A DNA stretch of 64,000 nucleotides from Erysipelotrichales bacterium (GCA_022508565.1 JAFLUY010000007.1:49032-113031), one strand, 5' to 3'; positions 44,991 through 55,041 are shown, counted from the first letter of the stretch. Notes: generated by a model not told the origin, from the letters alone. Numbers and translations: made by a program.

Positions 44991-45019
44991 TTGCACCAAA
45001 TCAACAAAAGTGCTATAAT
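44991..45019 (+). promoter_or_regulatory. Promoter of the RNase J-like gene
   Basis: TTGCAC (44991-44996), 17-base spacer ending in TGC, TATAAT (45014-45019): a full promoter with an extended -10. Confidence 0.85.
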
Positions 45020-45068
45020 GAATTCACTGATGTGCGCTTTATTTCTTTTTTTTGAAAGAAGGATAAAA

Positions 45069-46703
45069 ATGAGTAAAATAAAAATGTTTGCCTTAGGCGG
45101 ACTTAATGAAAGCGGTAAAAACACTTATGTAGTTGAAATTGACGGGAAAATTTTGGTTTTAGATTGTGGTTTAAAATATGCGACTGATAGCATTTATGGT
45201 ATTGATTATATTTTACCTAATTATCAATATTTAATTGATAATAAAGATAAAATTGTTGGGGTATTTTTAACACATGCACATTTAGAGAATATGGGTGGTA
45301 TATTTGATTTGATTAGGGAAATACCTAATTTAAAAGTATACGCTACTAAATATACAAAAGAGTACTTATTATTAGAAGGATTAAATACTAAAAATATTAT
45401 TGAAATAAAAGCACATAAGAAAGTAACTTTTGGTGATATATCTGTATTCCCAATAAATGTGAGTCATTCAGTGCCAGATGCTGTAATGTATGTAATAAAC
45501 ACTAAAGATGGTGCTATTTGTTACACTGGGGACTTTTTAATAGATCCAACTATGGATGGGTCTTATGCTACTGATTTAGGTAAGATTGCATATGTTGGAA
45601 AACAAGGTGTTTTATGTTTAATGAGTGAATCAACATTTTCACTTATGCCCGGACATACTAGTCCATCACACAGATTAACTAATTGGTTTAAAGACACAAT
45701 GAACCATAATGATGGTAGATTAATAATCTCTGTTTTACCAATTCACTTACATACTATACAAGAAATATTAGATGCAGCTCAAAATATGCATAGAAAAATA
45801 GTTATTATGGGTAAAAAGTTACAAAATATTGTTAGTATGGCTTTAAAAAATGGATATTTAGTTGATTCAAAAAGTCTAATTGGCGATTTATCTGATTTAG
45901 AGGATAATAGAACAATAATTCTTGTTTGTGATGAACGTGAGAAACCTTATAGTTCCGTTTCAAGAATTGTCAACGGCAATGATAAATTTATAAAACTTAA
46001 AAATACAGATACTTTTGTCTTTGCTGAACCAAAGTATGATTCTTGTGAAAAACTTTTAGTTCGTATTCAAGATGATATTGCTATGCTTGGAGCTAATAGC
46101 ATAACTTTACCTAAAGATAAAACTATATTACACCATGCTTCTCAAGAAGATTTGATGATTATGTTAAATTTAGTAAAACCAAAATACTATATGCCTGTTA
46201 AAGGAGAATATCGTTTAATGGTTAACAATGCAAATCTTGCAAGTGATTTAGGAATGGATGCAAAAAATATAATCTTAAAACAAAATGGTGATATAGTTGA
46301 ATTTGTAGATGGTGTTTTACAAGACAAATTCCAATCCATTAAGGTTGAAGATGTTTTAATTGATGGTAAATCAACTGATGATGTTGGTGAACTAGTAATA
46401 AAAGATCGTGAAATGCTTGGTGAAAACGGAATAATGTTAATATCTGCAACTATTGATAAACAAACTAAAAAAGTTTTAGTTGGTCCAGAAGTTACAACAA
46501 GAGGATTTATCTATGTTAAAGATTCATTAGAAATGATTAATGAAATTAAAAGAATGAGTTTAGATATTATTGAAAAACATACTATGCCTAATTATGTGGA
46601 TTACAATCAAATTAAAAATGATATAAGAGAAGAATTAAGCAAATATTTCTATCATGAAACTGAATGTAAGCCAATGATTATAGCTGTTATTCAAGAGGTT
46701 TAA
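45069..46703 (+). CDS. RNase J homologue with degenerate catalytic site
   Basis: 544 residues from ATG 45069 after GAAGGA; a longer in-frame extension runs back through the promoter. The metallo-beta-lactamase/beta-CASP fold and C-terminal domain are complete. However, the HxHxDH metal motif reads His69-Ala-His71-Leu-Glu73-Asn74 (THAHLENMGG), the SDSTN motif is SESTF, the later HVSGH-type motif is absent (LHHASQEDL), and HGEYRM is KGEYRLM. It therefore resembles RNase J2, the weak or non-catalytic partner of RNase J1 in Bacilli. A full J1 gene is expected elsewhere. Confidence 0.9.
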   Translation: MSKIKMFALGGLNESGKNTYVVEIDGKILVLDCGLKYATDSIYGIDYILPNYQYLIDNKDKIVGVFLTHAHLENMGGIFDLIREIPNLKVYATKYTKEYLLLEGLNTKNIIEIKAHKKVTFGDISVFPINVSHSVPDAVMYVINTKDGAICYTGDFLIDPTMDGSYATDLGKIAYVGKQGVLCLMSESTFSLMPGHTSPSHRLTNWFKDTMNHNDGRLIISVLPIHLHTIQEILDAAQNMHRKIVIMGKKLQNIVSMALKNGYLVDSKSLIGDLSDLEDNRTIILVCDEREKPYSSVSRIVNGNDKFIKLKNTDTFVFAEPKYDSCEKLLVRIQDDIAMLGANSITLPKDKTILHHASQEDLMIMLNLVKPKYYMPVKGEYRLMVNNANLASDLGMDAKNIILKQNGDIVEFVDGVLQDKFQSIKVEDVLIDGKSTDDVGELVIKDREMLGENGIMLISATIDKQTKKVLVGPEVTTRGFIYVKDSLEMINEIKRMSLDIIEKHTMPNYVDYNQIKNDIREELSKYFYHETECKPMIIAVIQEV

Positions 46704-46704
46704 A

Positions 46705-46878
46705 ATGAGCTACAAAGTTAAAGATAAAACGATAAGAGAAGAAGTAGAACAAAATTTAGTTAATAAGTTTAATTCTTTTGGTTTATCAATTAGTTTTGAT
46801 ACTGATGATGAAGAGGCTGAAGGAGAAACTGAAGAAGAAATCGAAGAGGAAAACGAAGAAAAGGAAGAAAATAATTAA
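46705..46878 (+). CDS. Small acidic protein (57 aa)
   Basis: Starts 1 base after the RNase J-like stop, with AAGAGGT (46693-46698) upstream, so it is translationally linked. The first 30 residues are ordinary (MSYKVKDKTIREEVEQNL), and the last 25 are almost only Glu, Asp and Asn. It could be an accessory factor or RNA-machine regulator; no family is recognised. Confidence 0.6.
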   Translation: MSYKVKDKTIREEVEQNLVNKFNSFGLSISFDTDDEEAEGETEEEIEEENEEKEENN

Positions 46879-46947
46879 TATTTTCTTCTTTTTTGTATTC
46901 CTAAAATCAATATTATGATAAAATATAAGGTAATAAAGGAGTACACT

Positions 46948-49900
46948 ATGAAGAAAAAACAACTAGACATAACTGAACTTAAAAAAAGAGATGGAGAAAC
47001 TATATTAACTAGTGAATTAAAAGATCTTGGATATTACCAATATGATATAAAAGAACTAGAAAACGATGGTTATTTATTAAAACTAAGACAAGGGCATTTT
47101 TATGTAAATTGTAAAAAAACTAAGTTTACTGAAGAAATGATTGAATCTATAATTTTAAATGAAGCGAATAGAAAAGGTAAAAGAAAAAAGAAAGCGCAAG
47201 ACTTATCTAAAATAGAAGTTAGTGAAGGCAAAATAATTAATACTAAAGAACTTAAAACATTAGGATACAGTCAAGATGATATAAGAAGTATTGAAAGTGA
47301 TGGATATTTAGTAAAGGTAAGACGTGGTTACTATTATGTTAATACAAAACTAAAAGATGTTGATGTATCAAAACTTGAAGCAGAAGAACAAAAATTGGAA
47401 AGAAAGCCAAGAGATAAGAAGAAACTAGATTTAACTGAATTAGCAAAAAAGAATGAAAAAATTATCCCAGCTCATGAATTAAAATCAATGGGGTTTTCTA
47501 CATACGATATAAAAAATTTAGTTAACGATGAGTTAATCGTAAGTGCAAGATTTGGATATTATTATATAAATACTGAAAAAAAAGAATATGATGTGTCAAT
47601 TTTTGAAATTCCTGAAAAGAAAAAAACAAGTCATCCAAGAGAAAAAAAACAATTAGACTTAGCTGAACTTTCAAAAAAAGATGAACAATATATTGCTACT
47701 AGTGAATTAAAAGATATGAATTTTTCAGTATATGATATTAATAATTTAACTGAAGATGGTCTAATAATAAAAGTTGCTCGTGGCTATTATTATGTAAATA
47801 CAAGTCTAAAAGAAGTAGATTTAAAAACACTTGATATACCAGTTAAAGGCTATGATGTATCTTTATTAGAAGATAAAGACGAAGAAGTCATTACAACTTC
47901 AGAATTAAAAGATCTTGGTTTTACTACCTATGATATAAAGAATTTAGAAAATGATGGGTATTTAAAAAAAGTTAATGTTAAACGTGGTTATTATTATGTT
48001 GATGTTTTTAGAAAAAATAAAAATAGTAAATTACTTGAACTTTTAAATTCTGATGATAAAGATTCTACAAAAAAAAGTAAAAATACTAAACAAAAAAAGA
48101 ATTTACTAGACGACCTAGATAAGTTAGAAAGTTATGAAGGAATTACTATTCTTAATAAAGATTTAAAAGAGTTAGGTTTTGAACAATACCATATTCAATC
48201 ATTAGAAAGAATGGGATATTTAGTTAGAAAAGGTCATGGTTTATATATTGTTAATCTTGAAAGAAAAAATCTTAACTTTAAATTAATGCAATCATTAGCT
48301 AAAAAACTAGATGAAAATGTAAATAATGGGGATTATAAAGCTGCTTATAATGTATTAGTGGAAATGTTCAATAAAAAACTAGATGATACTTATGATCAAT
48401 ATTTATACTTATATTTTACTTTATTAAAACCACTTCTTAATTTTAAATATGATTTTAGTTACATTGATAAATTAGCAGTAACAAGTTTTTCTGGCACTGA
48501 AGAATTACAAGCATTAAGTAATAAAATTTTAAAAAATTTAGCTGATGGTATAGCCCGTTCTTTAGAGGAAAAAGCTTTAGTAGAAAATCAGAAAAAACAA
48601 TTCAATGCAAGTTATAAAGAGTTTGTTGAAAAGATTAAAACAGGTGATTATGATGCTGCATTAGAATCTGTTCGTAATTGTATTGCTTATAGTTATAATG
48701 AACAAACTAAAGAGATTTCTAATATTTATAAAAATTTAATTCTTGCTTTATTAGAATTAAAAAGAAGAGGTAAAAATAAAAAGCCTCAAATTGGTGTTGA
48801 GTACGATAATTATGAAGACTTATATGCACTTCTAAACACGGCAATTATTAATAATAATTATGCGTTTGCTTATAAGTTAATGGAAGAACATAATTTAAGT
48901 GCAACTAGTATCTATAAACCAGTTAAATATTTACTAGGTAAAATAGTTACATTTAAAAAAGATGATAATACAAATAAATATGCTCAAAAACAAGAAATAG
49001 CTTATGATTTGTTCTTAACATATTTTTATAAAAATGATTACAATAAAGCCTTAGAACAATTAAAATATATTTTAGATAGACAAAATCCAGTTGATAAAAA
49101 ATCAAAAGAATACAGGCTATATATCTTGTTAAAATCTTATGATAAAATGCGACATGCTGATTTAGCTTTTGCTATTAAAGAAATCTCATATGAAGGATTA
49201 CCAACTATTGAAGTATTTGAAAAAGCTTTAGATAATCAAGATTTCTTAGTAGCATATAGAAATATTGGCAAATTAACTCAAAATAATAAAAACCAATTAT
49301 TAAATGTTTATAAAATAATTTTAAATAAAATGCACGAGATTGATAGATCTCTAAGAGATAGAGCAAATGAGGAACAAAGAAATATTTTAGTTCCAAAAGT
49401 AAATAGAGCAGGTACAGTTCCTACATCATTCTTATATGTTGATTATCAAGTTTCTAAACAATCAAAACCAGCAGTAGGTGCAAGACCATTAATAAAGCCA
49501 ACTGTAAAACCACAAAAAGTTGGAGAAACACCTAAAGTTGAACCAAAGGAATCTGTTCAACCAATAGTTGTTCCTAAAAACGTTGAAGAAATGAAGGAAA
49601 TACCAAAGGAAGAACCAAAGGTAGTAGAGGAAGTAAAACCAGAGTCAAAAGCTCAAGATACTCCTCTACAAACAAAAGAAATACTTCCTAGAGAAACTTT
49701 AGAATATCAAGTTTTATATGATGCAATATATGATAGAAAATATGATGAATTATTTGAAAAGCTTGAAGATGCTTTCTTAAATAAACTACAAATGAGTAGA
49801 GAAGAAGCTAATATTTATCGTTTACTTCAAATGTTAAATACATTAAAAAGTGGAAAAAATGTTACACCAAAACAAGGGTATGTAACAGATAAATCAAATG

Positions 49901-50931
49901 AATTTAAATCATTCTATCAATCAATTAATCTTCGTAATATAGAAGATATAAAATATTACTTTGATTGTGTTTATGAAAAAGCTAGAGAAAAAGATGAACT
50001 AGAATTATATGGAATGGTCTTAAACGATATATTAGATGAACAAGCTAGATTAGAAGAAATAGAAAATATTAAAAAAGATTTATTTAAGATTGATAAACAA
50101 ATAAGAGAATTAGTTGAAAATAAAAATTCATTAACTAATGAAGAAATTGATAAACTATATGATCTTATGTCTAAAAAGAGCCTGTTAGATATAGAAGCAA
50201 ATACAATTGCTCAAGAAATACTTGAAATGATTAATTTAGCATCTAATAATTATGTTGAAGGTAATAACTGTAATCATTATGTATCACATCTTGATGCTGA
50301 ATCTTTTACAGGATTTATTGAAAATGAAAGTTTAAGCGGAGAAGATTATAATCATGATAATTTATTTGATCAAAACATAAGTGGCGATGAATTAATTATA
50401 AATTTACTTCATCATGGTGCTTATGTAAGAGCAAGTGAATTATTAGAAAAAGAATTTGTAACAAATACTTTAAAAAATTATACATATAATGATAGAATTA
50501 TAATAAGGTCACTATTAAAAATATTTACTAATTCAACTACAAAGACATTCGAACATAAATATGAAACTCATCCTAATAAGGAAGAACTAGAAAGTTTAAG
50601 AAGATATGTTAAGAAGATGGATTTTTATGGAGCTTATAATTATGCAGTAAGTTCTAATATAGATGTAGATATCTTAAAAGATTTAATTCCAGACTTGTTT
50701 ATTTTATATCGAGATAATTTAGTCACTGAATATGATTTAGCATCTGATTTTGCTAACAATATGAATACTAAAGATTTGAATCAAGCAAGAATCGATTTAA
50801 TTAACTATAAAGAATTATTAGATAAAACAAGTATGGGAGAAAAACAAGAATATCAAGATGCTTATTCAGAAATGAATAAAAAGTATGAAAAAGAAAAAGC
50901 AAAAGAATTAACAGATAAGAAAAGAAGGTGA
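46948..50931 (+). CDS. Giant protein with six tandem AbiEi-like winged-helix repeats and helical repeats
   Basis: 1327 residues from ATG 46948 after AAGGAG. Six ~45-residue repeats start near residues 7, 86, 160, 236, 302 and 389. Each reads roughly I-x-[TN]-x-E-L-K-x-[LM]-G-[FY]-x-x-Y-D-I-x-x-L-x-x-D-G-x-[LI], then R-x-G-x-[FY]-Y-V-N. The pattern recalls the N-terminal winged helix of AbiEi antitoxins and similar DNA-binding regulators. From ~440 on come degenerate helical repeats (YKAAYNVLVEMF, YDAALESVRNCI, YNKALEQLKYIL) and a Pro/Lys-rich linker (~845-935). No enzyme motif. It overlaps the operon of dnaB and dnaI, so a replication-linked role is plausible but unproven. Confidence 0.8.
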   Translation: MKKKQLDITELKKRDGETILTSELKDLGYYQYDIKELENDGYLLKLRQGHFYVNCKKTKFTEEMIESIILNEANRKGKRKKKAQDLSKIEVSEGKIINTKELKTLGYSQDDIRSIESDGYLVKVRRGYYYVNTKLKDVDVSKLEAEEQKLERKPRDKKKLDLTELAKKNEKIIPAHELKSMGFSTYDIKNLVNDELIVSARFGYYYINTEKKEYDVSIFEIPEKKKTSHPREKKQLDLAELSKKDEQYIATSELKDMNFSVYDINNLTEDGLIIKVARGYYYVNTSLKEVDLKTLDIPVKGYDVSLLEDKDEEVITTSELKDLGFTTYDIKNLENDGYLKKVNVKRGYYYVDVFRKNKNSKLLELLNSDDKDSTKKSKNTKQKKNLLDDLDKLESYEGITILNKDLKELGFEQYHIQSLERMGYLVRKGHGLYIVNLERKNLNFKLMQSLAKKLDENVNNGDYKAAYNVLVEMFNKKLDDTYDQYLYLYFTLLKPLLNFKYDFSYIDKLAVTSFSGTEELQALSNKILKNLADGIARSLEEKALVENQKKQFNASYKEFVEKIKTGDYDAALESVRNCIAYSYNEQTKEISNIYKNLILALLELKRRGKNKKPQIGVEYDNYEDLYALLNTAIINNNYAFAYKLMEEHNLSATSIYKPVKYLLGKIVTFKKDDNTNKYAQKQEIAYDLFLTYFYKNDYNKALEQLKYILDRQNPVDKKSKEYRLYILLKSYDKMRHADLAFAIKEISYEGLPTIEVFEKALDNQDFLVAYRNIGKLTQNNKNQLLNVYKIILNKMHEIDRSLRDRANEEQRNILVPKVNRAGTVPTSFLYVDYQVSKQSKPAVGARPLIKPTVKPQKVGETPKVEPKESVQPIVVPKNVEEMKEIPKEEPKVVEEVKPESKAQDTPLQTKEILPRETLEYQVLYDAIYDRKYDELFEKLEDAFLNKLQMSREEANIYRLLQMLNTLKSGKNVTPKQGYVTDKSNEFKSFYQSINLRNIEDIKYYFDCVYEKAREKDELELYGMVLNDILDEQARLEEIENIKKDLFKIDKQIRELVENKNSLTNEEIDKLYDLMSKKSLLDIEANTIAQEILEMINLASNNYVEGNNCNHYVSHLDAESFTGFIENESLSGEDYNHDNLFDQNISGDELIINLLHHGAYVRASELLEKEFVTNTLKNYTYNDRIIIRSLLKIFTNSTTKTFEHKYETHPNKEELESLRRYVKKMDFYGAYNYAVSSNIDVDILKDLIPDLFILYRDNLVTEYDLASDFANNMNTKDLNQARIDLINYKELLDKTSMGEKQEYQDAYSEMNKKYEKEKAKELTDKKRR

Positions 50932-50936
50932 AAATA

Positions 50937-52217
50937 ATGAACAGTGTATGTCCAGCTGATACTTATATGGTTGTAAATCAAACTATATTAACAGAAATTG
51001 ATAAAAAGACTTTAATTAGTTTATATGAACCAATAATTGGTCCAACTGCTACAAGCTTATATTTAACTTTGTGGAGTGACTTGGATAAATTAGAAATTGT
51101 CAGCAAAGATTATACACATCATCATTTAATGACTATATTAAAAAGTTCTTTATCTGATATAGTTAAAGCAAGACAAGCTTTAGAAGCTTTAGGACTTTTA
51201 AAAAGCTTTGTTAAAAAAGACGAGAACATTAGTGAATATTTATATGAATTATATTCACCTATCTCTCCTTATGAGTTTTTTAATCATCCGATTTTAGGAG
51301 TACTCCTACTTAATAATATTGGAGAAATAGAATATAATAATTTACTTCAATATTATAAAAAACAAATAATAAAAAAAGATGATTATGAAGAAATTACTTC
51401 AAGCATGAATAATACATTTAAATCTGTAACACCAAGAGAAGCAAATGATGAGATTATTAGAAAACAAAATAAAAATGGTATTAATTTAGATAATGTAATT
51501 GATTTTGAATTATTAGAGATGTCTTTACCTAAAGGAATGATAAATTCAAAAACTTTAAATAAAAAGACGAAAGAATTAATTAACCAATTAGCATTTATCT
51601 ATAATGTTGATACAATTAAGATGAGCGAAATATTAAGACTTGTTATTGATGAATTAGGTTTAATTAATAAAGACAAATTAAGAGATGCCGTTAGGAAGAA
51701 TTATGAATATAACAATAATGGTAGTTTACCAACGTTAGTATTTAGAACTCAACCAGAACACTTAAAAAGTCCTGAGGGCGATACATCTAACCGTGGTAAA
51801 ATGATATTTGTTTTTGAAAATACAAAACCATATGATTTCTTGAAAAATAAAAATAAAGGTATAAAACCAACAATAAGAGATTTAAAACTAATTGAACATT
51901 TAGCAATTGACTTTGACTTACCAGCAGGAGTTATAAATGTATTAATTGATTATGCAATACGTGTAAATGATGGTAAATTAAATCAAAAATATTTAGAAAC
52001 AATTGCATCAGATTGGTCAAGAAAAGGTATTAAGACTGTTGGAGATGCCATGAATGTTGCTAAAAGAGGATATAAACAAGTAGAGAAAAAATCGTATGAT
52101 TCTAAACCGAAAAGAGAAGTTAAAGTACCTACTTGGATGTATGAAGATAATAAAAGTGAAGAGATGAGTCCAGAAGAGTTAAATGAACTTGAAAATATGT
52201 TTTCAGAATTTAGGTGA
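50937..52217 (+). CDS. dnaB: Replication initiation/membrane attachment protein DnaB (Bacillus type)
   Basis: 426 residues. ATG 50937 follows AGAAGGTGA; a GTG 9 bases upstream lies in that site. An N-terminal winged helix (KKTLISLYEPIIGPTATSLY) and C-terminal DnaD/DnaB-2 domains (LPAGVINVLIDYAI, then IASDWSRKGI with the YxxxIxxxW pattern) identify the primosome protein that, with DnaD and DnaI, loads the replicative helicase. It is not the helicase that carries the same name in E. coli. dnaI begins 5 bases downstream. Confidence 0.93.
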   Translation: MNSVCPADTYMVVNQTILTEIDKKTLISLYEPIIGPTATSLYLTLWSDLDKLEIVSKDYTHHHLMTILKSSLSDIVKARQALEALGLLKSFVKKDENISEYLYELYSPISPYEFFNHPILGVLLLNNIGEIEYNNLLQYYKKQIIKKDDYEEITSSMNNTFKSVTPREANDEIIRKQNKNGINLDNVIDFELLEMSLPKGMINSKTLNKKTKELINQLAFIYNVDTIKMSEILRLVIDELGLINKDKLRDAVRKNYEYNNNGSLPTLVFRTQPEHLKSPEGDTSNRGKMIFVFENTKPYDFLKNKNKGIKPTIRDLKLIEHLAIDFDLPAGVINVLIDYAIRVNDGKLNQKYLETIASDWSRKGIKTVGDAMNVAKRGYKQVEKKSYDSKPKREVKVPTWMYEDNKSEEMSPEELNELENMFSEFR

Positions 52218-52222
52218 AAGTT

Positions 52223-53134
52223 ATGAAAAAAGCAAATGATAGTAGTAAAGAATTTATAAAAAGCAATTTAGATTTAGAACTAGATAAAAGTTTTGAAAGT
52301 GCATGTATGGATCCAGATTTTACTTCACTAGTGACAAGATTAAAAATAACTGGAGAAGTAGCTAAAAAATATACATCAAGACTTCAAGATACAGTATTAG
52401 AATTAAATAATTGTAAGAAGTGTAGAAGTTTACTTGAATGCAAAAACCAAGTTGAAGGTTGTGTTAGTTACCCTAAGGTAAATGATGATAGACTAAGGTT
52501 TGATTATGTTGCTTGTAAATATAAAAATAGAGATTTAGAAGATAAAATGTATTCATCTAATGTTTTTGAAGAACCAGAAATTATCAAAAATGCTCGTATG
52601 GCTGATATTGATCTTACTGATAAAAAAAGAGCACATGTTATTAAATGGGTTAAGAAATTTTATACAGATTATCAAAATAAAAAAGATATTAAAGGATGCT
52701 TCCTACATGGATCTTTTGGTTCAGGCAAATCATTTATCTTAGCTGCCTTATTGAATGAGCTTGCAAGAAAAAAAGTAAATACAACAATTATTTACTTTCC
52801 AGAAATGCTAAGAAATTTAAAAGAATCGTTTAATGATGATTTTGATGTAAAAATGGAAATGCTAAAGAAGACTGATATTTTACTTATAGATGATATCGGT
52901 GCTGAAACTGTAACAGGATGGAGTAGAGATGAAATACTAGGAACTATTTTACAATATAGAATGGATTCTAAATTACCAACTTTGTTTACAAGTAATTTAA
53001 AATTAGATGAATTAGAAACTCATTTAGCCAATACTAAAGATTCAATTGATATGGTTAAATCGAGAAGAATAATTGAAAGAATTAAGCAATTAACTGACGA
53101 TTTAGAGTTAGTTAGTGAAAATAGAAGAAAGTAA
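52223..53134 (+). CDS. dnaI: Primosomal helicase loader DnaI
   Basis: 303 residues, AAA+ ATPase that loads the replicative helicase. ATG 52223 follows AGGTGAAAG. An N-terminal Cys cluster (Cys64, 67, 73, 80, 98) matches the zinc-binding helicase-interaction domain. Walker A is GSFGSGKS (163-170) and Walker B is ILLIDD (Asp223-224). A sensor region (LPTLFTSNL) and arginine finger region (SRRIIERI) follow. Co-transcribed with dnaB and the giant winged-helix protein. Confidence 0.95.
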   Translation: MKKANDSSKEFIKSNLDLELDKSFESACMDPDFTSLVTRLKITGEVAKKYTSRLQDTVLELNNCKKCRSLLECKNQVEGCVSYPKVNDDRLRFDYVACKYKNRDLEDKMYSSNVFEEPEIIKNARMADIDLTDKKRAHVIKWVKKFYTDYQNKKDIKGCFLHGSFGSGKSFILAALLNELARKKVNTTIIYFPEMLRNLKESFNDDFDVKMEMLKKTDILLIDDIGAETVTGWSRDEILGTILQYRMDSKLPTLFTSNLKLDELETHLANTKDSIDMVKSRRIIERIKQLTDDLELVSENRRK

Positions 53135-53211
53135 AGTATTTTACAAATATATTGAAAAGAAACGTTACATAATTTATAATTTAAGTATAATAAGAATTGT
53201 GGTGAAAGTTA

Positions 53212-54420
53212 ATGAAAAAGAAAATGTTATTTATTATAATGACCATATTTACACTACTTGTTGGTGTTAATAATGTCAATGCTGCAACTGGAAGTGCAGG
53301 AATGGATTATTCCTCTTGTATTGCCTTTGCTGATGGTTTTAAGATTATATCAAATGCACAAGGAAGTTATGAATACAAGTATTGTTATCGCGCTTCATGT
53401 CAAGGTGGAACTTATACAAAAGCAAACATGACTGCTATTAATGGTTTCCAATGTCAAAATGGAAATGGAACTCCTTATCGCCAAGTAACTAGTGATGGAT
53501 GTTCGAAATATACTGGTACATGTAATACAGTTAATCAAGCATATTGTACAAAAGTAGAATATGTCGATTGTAATCGTAACGCCGATGGTTCTAAGTTTAC
53601 ATCAGCAACACAAGGTACAACTACTCAAGGTGTTGTTGTTCCACCAACAACAAAAACACCAACAACAGTGCGTCCTACTACAAAAGTGCCTGCAAATACT
53701 ACAACTAAGAATCCAAATACTCAAAAAACTACATTTCCTACGATTCCTATTGAACAACCAACAACAAAGCCAACAACAGCAGTTGTAACTAATAATACAA
53801 ATATCAAAAAAATAACAGTTAATGATACTGATATTAAATACAAGTCTACTAAAGATAGTTATACAATTAAACTTTTATATGATATTCAAGATGTAGATGT
53901 TAAAGTTGAACTTGAAGATGAGACTAGTACAGTTCTAGTTACTGGCAATACTGGAATGCCAAATGAAGATCATGAAATTAAAATTGTTGTAACTGCAGTT
54001 AATGGAGATAAAAAAGAAGTAACATTAAAAGTTAAAAGATATACAAATTTATCTAATGATTGTACATTAGCAAATATTTATAGTGAAGACTATAACATAG
54101 ACTTCTCTAAAAATACTTATAGTTATAAATTAAAATTAAAGAAGAGTGTAAGTTCAATAGATTTTGAAGTTGTACCAACTGAAGAAACATCAACTTTCTC
54201 AATTGAAGGTAATGAAAAACTTAAAAATAATAGTGTTATTAAAATAGATGTTCGTGCAGAAGATGGAACAACTTGTGAATATTCTATTAAGATTAAGAAG
54301 AGTAGTAATACTTGGAAATATATATTAGCAATAGTATTGCTTGTAAGTGTCTTAGTTGCATCTAGTGTGTTACTATATAGATACCTAAAGAAGAGTAAAG
54401 GAAAATATAAATACGAATAG
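53212..54420 (+). CDS. Secreted, membrane-anchored protein with cadherin-like beta-sandwich domains
   Basis: 402 residues. A signal peptide (1-24, VNAA) is followed by a Cys-rich region with about 10 Cys, a Thr/Pro/Lys linker (residues ~140-195), and two cadherin-like beta-sandwich domains (ITVNDTDIKYKSTKDSYTI and DCTLANIYSEDYNIDF). A C-terminal helix (about 364-386) ends in a basic tail, so most of the protein faces outward. It opens the pilus-like cluster but has its own terminator. Possible adhesin or assembly factor. Confidence 0.8.
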   Translation: MKKKMLFIIMTIFTLLVGVNNVNAATGSAGMDYSSCIAFADGFKIISNAQGSYEYKYCYRASCQGGTYTKANMTAINGFQCQNGNGTPYRQVTSDGCSKYTGTCNTVNQAYCTKVEYVDCNRNADGSKFTSATQGTTTQGVVVPPTTKTPTTVRPTTKVPANTTTKNPNTQKTTFPTIPIEQPTTKPTTAVVTNNTNIKKITVNDTDIKYKSTKDSYTIKLLYDIQDVDVKVELEDETSTVLVTGNTGMPNEDHEIKIVVTAVNGDKKEVTLKVKRYTNLSNDCTLANIYSEDYNIDFSKNTYSYKLKLKKSVSSIDFEVVPTEETSTFSIEGNEKLKNNSVIKIDVRAEDGTTCEYSIKIKKSSNTWKYILAIVLLVSVLVASSVLLYRYLKKSKGKYKYE

Positions 54421-54447
54421 AGGTGTAAAGACCTCTATTTTCTTTTT
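54416..54447 (+). terminator. Rho-independent terminator
   Basis: A 9-pair stem AATAGAGGT/ACCTCTATT with loop GTAAAG, then T-rich sequence. Confidence 0.85.
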
Positions 54448-54506
54448 TGTTATTATTGTTAAATAAAAAAAATATTAGTATAATTTTTTTAGAATAGAGG
54501 GATTAC

Positions 54507-54980
54507 ATGAAAAATTCTATTAGTGGTTTATGGTTATTTGCTATGGTAATAGTTTTTATGATGATTCTTATTGCGTATGTTGCAATATCGATAAATTATA
54601 GTAATGCTTATAAATTAAAAACAGCCATGGTAACAAAAATTGAACAATATGATGGTTGGAATAGTTTATCTAAAAGGGAACTTGATAATATGTTATATTC
54701 TAGTGGTTATCGTCAAACTGGTTATTGTAAGAAACCAGATGATGGTTCTAAATATATTGGGGTATTAAACGGAAATGTTACAGTTAATCCAGTAACTATG
54801 CAAAACTATTGTATTTATAGAACAAAAAGATCAGAAAGAAATGGTGCAGAAGAAAAATATTACTATCATGTAACAGTATTCTTTGGTTTTAATTTACCAG
54901 TTCTTGGTGATATTTATACATTTAAAATAAGTGGTGAAACAGCTGAAATTTACTATCCAACAAATGATGTTACCTTCTAA
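54507..54980 (+). CDS. Pseudopilin-like (TadE/G-like) membrane protein
   Basis: 157 residues. An N-terminal helix (about 8-30) follows a short polar start MKNSISG; the outer domain holds two Cys pairs and many Tyr. The N-terminus, size and C-terminal strand pattern (YTFKISGETAEIYYP) match its paralogue at 55370 (FFHVTGETSNIYFP). TadE/TadG-like minor pilins have this layout; assignment is by shape and context. Beginning a pilus-like run. Confidence 0.65.
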   Translation: MKNSISGLWLFAMVIVFMMILIAYVAISINYSNAYKLKTAMVTKIEQYDGWNSLSKRELDNMLYSSGYRQTGYCKKPDDGSKYIGVLNGNVTVNPVTMQNYCIYRTKRSERNGAEEKYYYHVTVFFGFNLPVLGDIYTFKISGETAEIYYPTNDVTF

Positions 54981-55012
54981 TGATTTGTGTTGTCAAGTGT
55001 ATACATAAATTA

Positions 55013-55041
55013 TTGAATATGACAAATAATAATAGTATAAT
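55013..55041 (+). promoter_or_regulatory. Strong promoter of the small pilin-like gene
   Basis: TTGAAT (55013-55018), exact 17-base spacer, TATAAT (55036-55041). A separate strong promoter inside the cluster fits a major structural subunit. Confidence 0.8.
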
